From Gautieria morchelliformis (taxonomy: Eukaryota; Basidiomycota; Agaricomycetes; Gomphales; Gomphaceae), in the NCBI GenBank assembly GCA_015179125.1, contig WHVA01000384.1, positions 1-64,000 on the forward strand: a DNA stretch of 64,000 nucleotides. The letters are read 5' to 3'. The notes beneath the pieces are model-generated. The model searched no databases, was not told the origin of the DNA, and saw only the letters and a program-made list of their open reading frames with translations. The position numbers and the translations under genes are program-made. Positions 8,229 to 20,279 of the stretch are shown one piece after another. Numbering within the stretch: the stretch's first letter is position 1; each line of letters begins with the position of its first letter.

Positions 8229-11102
8229 TCATCCCATTGAAACCCTCTTCCACAAGTCATCCAAGACGTCGGTCATCCTTGCCTTGGCTGCTATCCGACG
8301 CCGTTTGCATGGACGGGAGCTGTCCTCATCAACGTCCATCTGTTCCAATTCCTCCCGGCCTTCTTTCTCCTCTTCCTTACGGGCTTGTAACCTATTCTCC
8401 TTTCGTTTCATAGCCACATAATGAAGATACTTAAGGCTGTGCTGTGGTGCTGGTGTGCGAGCGACCTCAATGGGCGGACCAGAGAACCACAAGACCTGAT
8501 TGGTTTCCGGGTCCCGATCAAAGTGTTTGACTGCACCATCGTTAATACAACATATGTTATTGAGAAAGGTATCTGGGACTCACCCGTCTCCGCTGGTAAC
8601 ACTTCGACAACGGCGCTACCCTGCAAGTTGGCCAGCCCGCCAGCAGCCGTCCCAATAGATCGATCCTCTGCTCGTTTCTGTTGAGGGGGGACTGGCGGCT
8701 GTGGTTGATGTGCTGGTTGAGCACCCGCACTGCCTGCTCGCCCGCTGGGCGTCCCAACATATGTCCCATAGCGCGGACCAGCATGATCCGTGTGTCCCGA
8801 TGCATTTTTTCGTGTTCTTTTCCGCCCGGTTCCACCTCCCTCGATTTTTTCGCCTTCCGCTCTCTCAATGCTGTCGCCAATCCCGCCAGGCCCAGTAACA
8901 CCACTCAAGAATGGACTTGGATAGCGCTTGGGATAGATAATGCGCTCGAAAGGATAAACCGGCATGAAGTCATTTTTTCGATAGTCTTCTGGTATGCACG
9001 AATTCCAGTTCTTGATCTTGACGAAAACTCGTTCTCGGTCGTTGTAACGTGAGTCGCAGACGTACAGCGGCCACGAGGGATACCAGTATGGAGGACGAGG
9101 GCGTCCACGGATGTGTTTTGCCGTGAACTGACACGCAATTTGCTCGATAATGTCTTCGGCTATATGGTCCGCAAAGTGTCCTGGAGCACGCTATGAGACT
9201 TTCTGTGGTCCGTACATTGCTAATGATCTAACCTGTCTTGAATATTTCGCCTTCCCAAAATTGGCGATGGGCCGGATGTACCGTCTGCGGCGGAAAAGGT
9301 GAATCTTTGGAGGCTAATGTATCTGAGGCTCTTTACCTGCTCCGGCCGAAAGTACCAGCAGGCTGTCAGTCCTTGTTGCCCCTTCTTAGCCCTACTTACT
9401 TATTAATTTTGAAGCAAATCAGCGGAAACAAAACCTACCCATCCCCCTCCGGGACCCAAGTCTTGAAAACTTGCGCAATAATAGGCTTGGCGGCGTCATC
9501 TGGATTCATCAAGTGAACCCAGTCGCCAACGCGGATAGTCATCCCCTTGTACGTCAATTCTTCCGTGAAGGAACGGTCTTTGGTGGGGATGCGGAAGGTA
9601 GTCACCGCAAGGGAGGACTCGGATGACGAATGCAGCGGTCTGGCGACTCCTGGGCCAGCAGCAATAGAGGAGAAATTTGAAATGGTTGGCGGAGGAGTAC
9701 TTGGAAATGGAGGGGAAGTGAGGAGGTGGTAGAGACGCTGTCGGGACAGTACACTTGAGAATGCAGGTGAACACACGGCCAGAAAGGCATACCTGGAGGA
9801 GAATGCAACGACCGTAAGCTTCTGTCCCTGCGGCATGCCACCGTCGGGCGCGTTCGAAGAGACGAGTTAGGTCACGGTCGAACTGTAGTGCAGTAAGGTA
9901 GTGTTGGGTTCGTACTCGGTTCTGTAGCAAATCAGTACAAACGCATCGGAATCAATTAAGACGCACTTGGATGATTTTGAAAGATATGGGTTCCTGGTTT
10001 GCGATGATTAGCCGTTGCACAGATCCCTATGCACAAAAACGTACGCTGAACGACAGGTCTTTCACCTGAGCATCCTCCGGGATATCTTCTAATGATGACC
10101 ATGGACGTTGACCCCTAAGGTCTCTGTGATAAATAAGGCCGACCTTTAATACAGAGTAGACTTACATGGGCGTTTTATAGTCTTTTAGCAGTCCCAGGAT
10201 CTCTGCGTACTGACTTGCAGAATTCTGGTGCAGTGATCAGTCAGCACTCCTTTCTTTTCGATAACAGATGGTGTCGATCATTACCTCCGAAGGGTACTCC
10301 ATCCATCCTCTATCGTGTCCACCCTCCCAACGAGGGAGACCTCGCTCAAGCTGTCGCACGATCTCGGCACTTTCCTCGTCTCGAGCAGCAGATTCCCAAC
10401 TGTGCGATTCGTTCTCTTGCTCCTGAGGCTCAGGAGACATGTCACCGTCTTCCTCTACTGCTTGCTGCTTAGGTGGAGGGTGCGGGATGGATGGTCGAAG
10501 AGTTGTCTTTGGTATGACGACGGTCGGTGGAGTAGTGGTTTGTGGGAGGTACGATGTTGACGCGGCAGGTGTGGAAAATGAGGTTTGTGTCGGTACTGAA
10601 GGCGACTGTGCAGGCTCAGCGGGGGGTGGAGATGTGGGAGGCGGAGGTAACCCCGAGGCGTTTTTCCACGTTTCTTCTAACAAGTTCTATTTGAGAACAC
10701 GTCAAGGATGCATCGTTCCGGCATCAATGTTGAAAGAGCTTACCTTGAGGGTATCGGCGTCTTTGGCTATTTGGCTGTCATTCTCATTGTAATGCAATGC
10801 GTTTGCAAAGACAAGGGTCAGATCGTCATATACGACTGTGGCATCTTTGTATTTTCCCCTCTCGACGTCGGCCTTGATTCCGTCGATGCATCGAGGCTCT
10901 GGAATAACCTGGAGAAGGCATGTGTCTGCGTAGGGTCGTGATACAAGAGCTGAACTGGCAGTACCTTGTAGTACTCTGGCCATGCGTCCCTGTTCGGTAG
11001 CTCCATGAACATCTCACATATTTTGCGACGACCCTTGACTGCAGCGCAAAGGGTCTGTATAACTTCCTCTATTGCCCGTTTCTGTGCGGGAGAAATAGCC
11101 AT
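8229..11102 (-). CDS. RSC1/RSC2-like chromatin remodeller subunit (bromodomain + BAH)
   Basis: Twelve exons: 10965-11102, 10744-10908, 10285-10686, 10166-10224, 10045-10123, 9967-9993, 9793-9921, 9439-9737, 9337-9362, 9233-9284, 8584-9180, 8229-8530. The product is about 758 aa. The N-terminus is a bromodomain (WPEYYKVIPEP, GIKADVERGKY, VFANALHYNEN) that would read acetyl-lysine. A Pro-rich linker and a second helical region (LQFDRDLTRLFERARRWH) come next, then a BAH domain (YKGMTIRVGDWVHL, CWYFRPEQ, FTAKHIRGRP). The C-terminus carries FDRDPETNQVLWFSGPP, typical of fungal Rsc1/2. RSC slides and ejects promoter nucleosomes. Oddity: joining exons 8 and 9 with the only GT/AG pair (9363-9438) leaves one base too many, so a one-base sequence error or an unusual splice is needed there. 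Start chosen at the first ATG; an upstream frame begins with GTG. Confidence 0.88.
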
Positions 11103-11476
11103 CGTGGCCACAACGCGTTTGTGACTGCGCGTCACACTAAGGCAAGCAAACTTTCGACAGTCGTATCCTTCGCGCTATCGCTCGTCAATAACCTTCGCAA
11201 TGGTCTCCGATGTGTCCACCAGAAGCTACACGCCGAGAGTACTGCGCTAGCCACTGATTAGAACTTCAACGTTCAACCGTTCTTAATGTTATTAGACTTA
11301 TGTAATCTCCTAGAGTCCCATTTCTGACTACTTCATACATTTTGTCTGTTGACCACTGATCCGAAGATGTCCCGATCAGAGTAGAACTCATACTTGGAGG
11401 GCTCGCGTCCATCGACATCTACAATTACGTAACGCACGCTCCACCTCTCACTTCAAGACTTTCACTTCAAGACAAG
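11103..11476. promoter_or_regulatory. Bidirectional promoter, RSC1/2-like gene and CAND1
   Basis: This 374-bp interval separates the start codons of two head-to-head genes and must hold both core promoters. I see no strong TATA box and no CACGTG site. The CAND1 side has a repeated CACTTCAAGACTTTCACTTCAAGACAAG just before the ATG: the 10-mer TTCACTTCAA occurs twice, 16 bp apart. Confidence 0.5.
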
Positions 11477-14400
11477 ATGAGCAAAGCTTATATCATGAAT
11501 GGCTTGACTGAGAAGGCAAGCACCTCGTACATGAAAGTGTGTGAAGCTGACCAACTCGTCCCTGACACAGATGACGTCGCCTGACCAGGACTTTCGGTGA
11601 GAATACAGGTCGTCTTCACACTGCACACTCGCAGATATCGATTAACCTGCTCTAGTTTTATGGCCTTGAATGATCTCATGACCTTGGTCAAGTCAGAACC
11701 GACGAGTCTCACAGGAGACGAGATAGTAGAGCGAAAAGTCCTTCAACATGTTCTCAAGCTTGTTCAGGACAAAATCTCCGAAGTCAAGAATCAAGCTGTC
11801 AAGTGGTACGCGACTGCTTTCACTCGGAATATTCACCCTTGAAGCGACAGCGAGCACAGCCTAGGGCAGTTGATCAAGATAGTCCGAGAAACACAGATGG
11901 ATTATGTCGTTGATTCTCTGATTGATTTCTCGGGGAGTCAAGACGAAGAACTGAGAGATATTGCCGGTTTGGGTTCGTTTGAATGCCTTGCGAAGGTCAT
12001 GGAGAGATTTTCACGTCAAGTAATTCCACAGCGTTGAAAACCGTCACTTCAGAACTGCCGCAGGGTGGCAACCTTGCAGCTAAAGCATGCGCCAAACTGA
12101 CCCCAAAGCTTCTTCATCAACTCCAGACTGTGCGTCAGGCCTCAGTATACTAACCGCCTAGTCTAAGATATGATATTAAGACATCCACCCCCCCCGAGAC
12201 CTTGCTGGAGACCCTATCTACCTTATCCATCCTGGTCACCCGTTTCTCTGCCCACCTTGCTGCGTTAAATCTCCAGGTACACCCCGTTCAAGTAATAACG
12301 CCTCTCCTTGAGCATCCGCGCCCAGCAGTACGCAAACGCACGATTGTCACCTTGGGTCAGTGTCTGCTCTTTGGCTTTTCACCCACAGCTCGCCTCACGT
12401 ATCTACAGCCCAATTCCTCCCAAGTACTCCCGTCCCGATCACCGTCGATCTTCTCAGAAATGTCGTAATGTCGTCCCTCAGCGCCTCGACCCCGGTAGCT
12501 ACACAGCGAACCACGGTGCAGCTCATAGCTGCCATCGCCCGATTTTCTCCGCAGGTCGTCAATCCCTCCCTTAGCGACCTTGTCCCTGGGATCTTAAAAG
12601 GTGCTTCTCAAGACGATGACGAACTACGAGAGAGCAGCCTTCAGGTGTGTTTCTATGCATAGCCGATATGTTCTGTATGTTGAAGGCAGTGCAGGCATTG
12701 GAAGCTCTCGTCTTGAGGTGTCCCGCAGAGATTACACCTTTTTTAAGCCAGATCATATCTGTCAGTGTGACTTTGATCAAGCATGATCCTGTACGTTCTC
12801 AGTGTAACATGAAAATCGCCACTCACCTTTTGTGCGTAGAACTATGCAGGCGATGACGAGGATGAAGATACCGAGATGGGAGATGGCGATGAGGAAGATG
12901 ATACCGAGCTCGACGACGAGTGAGTGCATCCTAGGCCCTTTACGTCGCTAATGCTGTGCTGTTCCAGATACTCTGATGACGAAGATACATCCTATAAGAT
13001 CCGACGTTCAGCCACCAAAGTGCTTTCATCCGTAATTGGTACTCGTCCAGAGCTTCTCGGGACACTTTACAAGTCCGTATCGCCTGTCTTGATATCTCGG
13101 TTTGGGGATCGCGAAGAGAGTGTCCGACTAGAAATTTGGGCAACATATGTTCTCCTTCTGGCTCAGACTGGAGTATATGGCGACCAGGTAAAGGACGCCG
13201 ACAGTTCACCTGTTGGAGGCAAGCGGAAGCGCGAAGAAGAAGGCGAAATGGATGTCGAGGAAACGCCGTATACGCTGTTGCGCTCTCAAGTTCCCTCGCT
13301 TGCTAAGGCCTTACTGAAGCAACTACAATCCTCCAAAACATCGCCTGCGACCCTTCAAGCCGGGTTTAGTCTTCTTCTTGTATTGTTGACCATTCTTCCC
13401 GGTTGCCTGGCGAATCAGGTGACGCCTGTGATGGGTACGACGCAACCTGTTTTATCTCAATCCCCTACGACTGCCACTTCTACTCTCCATGTTACAGTTC
13501 TCTCTTTCTTGGCCCTTTTCTTTGCCACGCATTCCGCGCCTACGTTCAGCGCATCATTACCCATGGTCACGCCGCCGTTACTCAAATCGGTGCGCGAGAA
13601 ACACCCTCGCGTCGCAGCTGAGGCATTCCGTGTCTTTTCTGCACTCCTAGCGGCTCTCAAGCCAGTGAAGGTTTCTGATTGGACAGAGTGTGTCTATAAT
13701 GAGGCAGTATATCGGCTCAAGGCGAATGAAACTGATGCCGAAGTGCGAGAGCGTGCTGGCGAGATCATTGCTGATTTATGGGTCTCTGCTCCGGATCTTG
13801 TGAAGAAAAAGGACGGACAGGAATGGCAGGCGTTGTTAAGGCCAGGTGGGCGGACAGAGGGTCCTGTGAATGTTGTAAAGCGGGTTGCAACTGAGGCGGT
13901 TGTGGATGATCAATGGATTAATGCGTGTATTGACTGGGTGTCTAATATCCTCAAGAAGAGCGGGAGGGCAGCCAAACTCGATGCTTTTGTCACTCTGAAC
14001 ACCTTGATCAGCAAGTGCGTACTTAGAATATGAGAACAACTGGTTGGTGGCTAATATTATGGGACAGGTACCAGGCTGGTATACCAGCGAATCTCGCACC
14101 TCACCTTATTCCCCAGCTTGGGGCGTACCTGACGACTGCAGATATCGCTCTGTTGTCCCAGGCACTCACGACCCTCACGATTCTCCTACAGTATTCGCCT
14201 GAATCATCTTTCCCTGAAGTTGAAAGTGCACTTCTTCAGAACATCTATCCACTTGCTCACTCCCCTCTTGTCTCGGGTGCTTGCTTAGATGCTCTTCTGG
14301 GCTTTTTCGGCGCGCTTGTCGAGGCCGACAGTCAGATCGCCTCACATGTAGTACCCGGCCTGGTAGCCTCCTTGAATAAAACAAACAAAGCAGAAGCAGT

Positions 14401-16042
14401 CCCCGGAAATGTTGCCAAAGTCGTCAGTCGTGTCGTCAGGAGTCAGAAGGCTGTTGCTGCTGGTATGATTGTGGAATTTTCAAGATCGCTGAAGGTGCGC
14501 GCATCAGGACACTCTCCGCGTATAGCCAGCCTTAATGTCTTGATAGCCCGGATCCAAGGCGAAGGAGTCTCAGGTCGTTCTCAGTCTTCTTGTTCTTGGG
14601 GAACTAGGGCGCTTCATGTGGGTCTTTCTGACTTGGAACGACCATCTAGTCTGTTAATTAGACTGCAGTGATATGACTCTCCAATCCGATGTCTTCTCCG
14701 TCTCCATCTCCATGTTCACAGCAGATTCGGAAGAGACACGAACGGCCGCGGCATTCGCTGCTGGTAGGTTTCTTGGCTGACACTGGCAGCTTTCCTGTTT
14801 TACGATCATGCTTGGTCCAGGTAACATCGCTATTGGTAATACCCACCACTTCTTACCGGCTATCATCAATCTTGTCCAGTCTAACAATGAAAAGAGACTG
14901 CTGGCACTGCATGCTTTAAAAGAGGTAGCGATACTATGAAACTATCTATCCCTTTCCCAAGCGCTGAGCTCATCGCCTAGGTCGTCAGCAATTGCTCCAT
15001 AGGACAACTTGAGAATGTAGCGGACGCCTTGTGGGTGCCATTATTTGAGCATTCTGAAAATTCAGAAGAGGCCACGCGGAATGTAGCAGCCGCTTGTCTT
15101 GGTAAATTGACTACCACCAACCCATCTAAATATTTGCCTCAACTTCAGGTCAGTTGACCTATTCATTAAGCTCAGTCCTGTGCTAAATAAATATAGGCAC
15201 GGTTGCGAGACCCAACCCCCTCGGTTCGAGCCACTGTTGTCTCCGCAATCCGATATACTTTTGCAGATACAGCGCGATCTTATGATGAGCTATTGGCGCC
15301 TTTTATCGTCAATTTCCTGTCGCTTGTAGTCGACGAAGATCTGGTGAGCACACTCTTGTGCCGACCGCATTCGGCTGATCATGCCGCCAGACCGTGCGCC
15401 GTTTGTCGTTATCCGCCTTGAACGCAGCAGCTCGCAACAAGCCACATCTGATTCGTGATCACCTTGCAGCACTACTTCCTCACCTCTTCGCAGGGACCGT
15501 CGTCAACCAAGCTCTGATCCGGTTGGTGCAGATGGGACCATGGCAACATAAAGTGGATGATGGCTTGGAGGCACGGAAGACTGCTTATGAGACCATGTAT
15601 ACTCTTGTAAGTCTGGGTGGCCATGCTTCGGAACTCTCAGTTATATGTCGTTTAGCTCGACACCTGCCTCAACAAACTCGACTTGCATGAATTCTTTGGG
15701 CGAGTGCTAGCCGGACTCACCGACGAAGCAGACGAGATCAAAGTTTTGTGCCACATGATGCTTTTCAGACTTTCTCAAGTGGCCCCTACTGCACTGGCGC
15801 AACGGCTTGACGAGGTCACCCCTGACCTCGAGAGAACGATGAAAGGCGCAGTAGTCACCAAGGACACGGTCAAACAGGACCTAGAGCGCACTGCGGAACT
15901 CCAACGCAGTGCACTTAGGGCTATTGCGGCTCTTAGCAAAATCAACTCCCCTGGAGTCGCGCCAAAGTTCGAGACATATGTTGAGACTGTCCGGAAATCG
16001 TCGTGGGGCCAGGAGTTTAACGACCTGGTTGGAAAAGCATGA
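11477..16042 (+). CDS. CAND1: CAND1/TIP120 cullin-RING ligase exchange factor
   Basis: Eighteen exons splice without conflict to 1,224 aa, matching the usual ~1,230. Exons: 11477-11515, 11571-11596, 11656-11805, 11860-11972, 12032-12129, 12181-12355, 12409-12644, 12695-12790, 12840-12919, 12968-14014, 14068-14494, 14547-14617, 14669-14763, 14821-14924, 14981-15148, 15197-15343, 15391-15606, 15656-16042. The chain is HEAT repeats throughout. Landmarks are DQDFRFMALNDLM, KISEVKNQAVKCLGQL, RPAVRKRTIVTLG, an acidic loop GDDEDEDTEMGDGDEEDD near residue 315, LVLGELGRFID, and MGPWQHKVDDGLEARKTAYE at the C-terminal end. CAND1 wraps around un-neddylated cullin-RBX1 and swaps substrate receptors on SCF ligases. 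Intron 1 (11516-11570) uses GC instead of GT. The acceptor of intron 7 could also be 12685. Confidence 0.96.
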
Positions 16043-16181
16043 TGTACATATCTCGCACAAACTTGATTCATATTAGACCGTTCAAAGTCCCGCTCCCGGA
16101 TTAGTATATATCTTAAAGGGTCATTTCAAGGAAATCTACATGGGATGGTGTGTATATCTCGAATCAAGCAGTGCAAAAAAG

Positions 16182-18165
16182 TCAGAACCCAAGGAGCCTT
16201 CTGCGAATCTCAGCGCCTACTCGACGTCGCTCCGCAATGGCACCGCCCTCCCCTGAAAGAATTGAGTTGTTCTCTATTGCTCTTCGGCTCAAGTAGGGCA
16301 TGACCTATTGTGAGCATGAGGATGAAGTCGCAGTGAAAGCACACATAATCTTACTGCCGATAGAGGGCCGTACGGAACATACCTATACAGGTGTTAATTG
16401 CCCAGTAAAATGCAGTTATGACTCGGACTTACTTTATTACGAAAGGGGAAGGCGATTTTATCCTGTCAACCAAGTCGTTGGTTAAAGCATCTGACATACC
16501 TATGGAGTCATGAGCGATCTCTAGACCAAAACTGATAGGAGTTTTTACAAACCAAACAACTGCCCAATGGCACATCTCTCTGCAGCCTGTTCATCAACGA
16601 TAACCAATCCATTCCTCTCTGTCGCTATTCCTTCAAGCACAAGGCCATTTAATATCCTTGTGCAGCTTTCCGAGTTATGCGTGCCAAAGAGAAGACCAAT
16701 CTGCGGTATCGTGTTCGTGTTTGTAATATCACCTCTCAGAGCCGACAGTAGCACTCCAACGCATTGGTTGTAGCACATATCTGTATCCTTCTTCTCCATC
16801 CAAACAGGACACGTCTCAGGAGATAGACTGGCTTCTACTTCGAATGGGTGATATGCGCCCCGAACGAGCTTGACACCCAGGGAGTATCCACCAGCCTCGG
16901 CATCTTTGAGGCTCTGCAAAATATGGCTCGGTGTTCTGATTGCCGTCAATTTTGATAGTGCTGCTGACGTAGCAGAACAACTCACCGTTTCAGGTATGCC
17001 TGGAAGGTTGCATAAACCAAGGGCTGGACTTCGCGCTGCGTTATAACATCGGAACGCCTCCGCTGCGAGTTGAAGCGGCGCATAAGAGATAAAGTAAAGG
17101 CATCTATGGCAGGCTGTGCTCGATAGGTCAAGAGCATGAGGGTATATAAGCCGTACGCGGTCTAACAACAGACCTGATACCACGAATACTCTGCGTCTAC
17201 AATGATCTTCACCCCACGTCGCTCTGCTCCTTCTGCTATACGGGTTAAGTCATGGTATAATGCTGTCAGAGCTGTTATGTCCCCCTCCGACAGTGCGGCC
17301 GGGGGAAGGGCGCCACATTCTAGGAAAGCGAGGTCGTATGGCTGTGGACAACCGGGGAAAGGAACAGGGGATAGTATCTCGGGTCGCGTTTGACATAAAT
17401 GTTTGGAAAGACTGATGAGACACTGGGCATTGGGTAGGAGTGCGGTCTAGAACGCTGAGGTGTTAGTCACACAATCGACGGCATGAAAAATGGGCAGCCA
17501 ACAAGTTTCACGGCAACCCAGGTTTTTCTGCCAGTGCCTGAACGAGGGGTAGTACCACATTGGTCTTCGAAGTCCGCGGCGATATCTATGGCTCTGAGAA
17601 TCTCCTCGACGTGCATTTTGTAAACCGCCGGCACGGGAGAGTCGTGAGATACTTCCTTCTGGGCATGTCTTTCTGCTTCACTCTGATCTACCTCCACACT
17701 ATATGCCAGCAGGACACCCTTGTTATCTTCTCTCAGTTGCATCAAAAGCGGAATGGTATCTTCAGCGCTATCACCGCCAACAAACTGGGCGAAGAAAGTA
17801 GAGCGTACGATGGCTTCCGTGATCTGCTTTACGCCAGGAATCATGGTCAGAGTTGCAAGAACGGTGGGCGAGTAATCAACTAGGACTGGGACTGAGCAGA
17901 GAGCATAAACGACGTATGCGCGTAGCAAGGTTGACAAGGAAGTTCGTGATCTGGAACTTGTAGAGTTGTCGACGTCAGAATCTGCACGTATAGTATGTTT
18001 CTTGATGTATAATGCGCCTCCCACAACGCCACAGCTAAGGAATGCGATGCCTATTGGCGAAACGCGGGACAGAAACGCTCGGCGAGTTGATGGAACGGGC
18101 GAATGCAAAAGTCTGGCAGTAGTGTAAGTCCAGGGTCGACAGGAGGTGCGGAGGACTGGGAGCAT
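16182..18165 (-). CDS. PUT1: Proline dehydrogenase, mitochondrial
   Basis: Seven exons (17503-18165, 17174-17446, 16986-17113, 16553-16935, 16433-16499, 16355-16382, 16182-16304) give 554 aa. The N-terminus is Arg/Ser/Thr-rich without acidic residues before about residue 40 (a mitochondrial presequence), followed by one hydrophobic segment. The FAD-binding barrel shows GVLLAYSVEVDQS, VAVKL, KIIVDAEYSWYQ, KLVRGAYHP, LLFGTHN and the C-terminal YVPYGPLS and R-R-AIENNSIL...E-RR-GAEIRRRL that bind proline and flavin. It oxidises L-proline to pyrroline-5-carboxylate, passing electrons to the respiratory chain, as the first step of proline catabolism. A pair of CACGTGATT sites lies 146-167 bp upstream of the start. 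Its 3' end faces that of CAND1 across 139 bp. Confidence 0.95.
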
Positions 18166-18647
18166 ATTGGGAGGGGGGATGAAAGCGAGAGCTAAGTGAC
18201 GGATAAATACATGATGACTAGATCCGAGGGCGGTGTGGTCGGGTGACCCAGGTGCTTGTTTCCCACCATAGGAAGATAGGGATATACGTCGTCCAAAGGA
18301 CTCAGAGGTCCACGTGATTGCCCAGTCACGTGATTCTTGGCACTACTTACTCACAGGATGATGTCGGAAGACGTATGAGAAACCGTGGGTCCACACGAGT
18401 TCTCTACGCCATACCCCATACCCCTCATGTGGTAGGTGGTACGTGCTTCCCCAGGCTGTAAGCACCAACATGTCTGGCCAGGCGGCCACTACTGCTGTCG
18501 GTGGCACCTAGTTACCTAAATGGTCTGAATTTTTTTCTTCCAGTACGAGAAGGATTGTTGGGCAACAAGAGTATTTAGTCGGCGTTCATTTGACACGGTA
18601 GCTCTTATATCGAATAAATTACGACACGCCTCTAGTCCTGGTCATAT
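18166..18647. promoter_or_regulatory. PUT1 upstream region with paired CACGTGATT sites
   Basis: This 482-bp interval lies between the PUT1 start and the HEM3 stop, both on the minus strand. CACGTGATT occurs twice as a direct repeat 16 bp apart (18311-18319 and 18327-18335). CACGTG is the E-box bound by bHLH factors of the Cbf1/Pho4 type in fungi. Which factor binds here, and whether it controls proline use, is inference. Confidence 0.45.
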
Positions 18648-19855
18648 CTAGCTCGCAGTTGGCTGCAGAAGTTTTTCACTCATGCCCTGTCTCGAAGCCC
18701 TATCCAAAGTCACTTCTTGCAAGATATCACGACCTCCATTCTCGATCAGCGCCTTTGCAACCTCTTCGCCCAGAGCCTCCGCATCCTCGGCAACGCGTAC
18801 CTCCCGACTACGCGTCTGCTGGACATGCCTGTCACCCAACAAACTCGTGACAGTCCCGGTGAGTGTAAGTGTCCATACGTCCCCGCTGCCCTCGAGAACA
18901 GTTTCCGCACCCACGGGCACACTGCATCCGCCCTCGAGCACGCGGAGGCATGAGCGTTCAGCACGACACCGCCAGTCGGTTGGACGATGCGAGATTCCAT
19001 GCACGAGTTGCTTGACCTCAAGGTCACTTGTGCGTACTTCAACACCTAGCGCAGCTTGTCCGACAGCGTGATATAATATCGGCGGGACAATATCGGACGA
19101 TATGCGATCATTCCAGTCAAGACGAACCAGTCCAGCCTTAGCCAGAACGAGCGCGACATACTCACCGTCTGGCGCATCGAGTTTGGAAAGGCGGGTATGC
19201 CTAACAAGTGTCAGACGTCAGCTGCAATTATGTGAGGTGGTGTGCGCACAGATTGCCGCGCTAGAGTACGATTTGGTCAGCGTATCTCTGGCGTGATACG
19301 ATAACAGATGGGACATACAACGTCCTTGAAGACCAGCTTAGGAAATTGTCTTTTGAGCTGTGCGACACGTCGAACGCTGCTTGTTCCGACGACGCTGGCG
19401 TCTGGAAGGTCCTGCAACGTCTTGTACGGGAGATTCTTTTTCACAACAAGGGAGTCTGCAGGATCCTCCCTCTCGAGGATAGCACCAAGCTCGCACCCAT
19501 CCGGGAGGACCGTTGGCACATCTTTAAGACTGTGGACAAGGATGTCTACATCCTGCTCTAGAAGAGCGACTTCGAGCTCTTTCGTCCAGAGAGACTTGCC
19601 TCCAAGCACGTAGAGGGCCTGGGACTGGTTCTTGTCGCCCTCGGTGGACATGAGGGCGACTTGGAATGGAACGGTGGGATAGAGTGCCTGGAGGGCATCA
19701 CGGACGATATAAGTCTGGATCTGGGCGAGCTTGGAGGCGCGAGAGGCGATCACGATTGGTTTACGCGGCATTGGAGGAGAGGACGGGCGAGCGATTGTTG
19801 GGTGCTCATCGCTCTGGACAGCCTTGGCGATTGTGGTGGAAGACAGTGTGGGCAT
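18648..19855 (-). CDS. HEM3: Porphobilinogen deaminase (hydroxymethylbilane synthase)
   Basis: Three exons (19319-19855, 19250-19260, 18648-19200) give 366 aa. The middle exon is only 11 nt and completes DVRGNL. Motifs: IASRASKLAQIQ of the substrate-binding N-lobe, DILVHSLKDVPT with the catalytic Asp, GTSSVRR, and EGGCSVPVGAE with the Cys that carries the dipyrromethane cofactor. The enzyme joins four porphobilinogen units into hydroxymethylbilane in the cytosol, step three of haem synthesis. The frame runs upstream to a GTG at 20002, but the first ATG is at 19855 and gives a normal-length protein. It is divergent from ALG1. Confidence 0.95.
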
Positions 19856-20279
19856 CGTGGTTGCAGCTGGCAAAGGAGAATCGACAGTTTGACTGCCCTT
19901 ATACGTAACTGGGTGAGGCAGTGGTCTCAGGATCTCATGGTTGGCGCTGGTTACTGTAGTGTAGCAGATTAGACGAAGTTTAACTGGTCCGCTGAGGGTC
20001 ACACGTTCAAGATTGGATGATGAGGAAACAAATAGTTGGTATTATGTATCTCAAATAGCGAGCGGTGAGGCTGAAAGAAAACATTCCCCACGCTATTCTG
20101 GACATTGAGAACTACCATCTGTGTCCTCGCGAGCGCCTGCGATAGTTCCAATGCATGGACTGCAAGTGACTCTAGTAGCAAGGACACGTAGACATTAAGG
20201 AAACAATCCAGTTCAGCTCGTTATATAAGCCACCGTGTGGGCGTATGTGGTCGTGGTGTGGCTCAAGTGGACTCCAACC
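19856..20279. promoter_or_regulatory. Bidirectional promoter, HEM3 and ALG1
   Basis: This 424-bp interval separates two start codons facing apart. A TATATAAG sequence at 20222-20229 sits about 55 bp before the ALG1 ATG and is a plausible TATA element for that side. No other element could be assigned. Confidence 0.45.

Noticed and set aside
10439-10792. Glycine/valine-rich plus-strand frame with a hydrophobic end
   Set aside because: Antisense of the Pro-rich linker and bromodomain end of the RSC1/2-like gene.
12661-12694. Alternative acceptor (12685) for CAND1 intron 7
   Set aside because: It would add three residues in frame; the acceptor at 12694 has a CAG and matches family spacing better, but both are possible.
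19856-20002. 49-residue N-terminal extension of HEM3
   Set aside because: It would begin with GTG; the ATG at 19855 gives a normal enzyme length.
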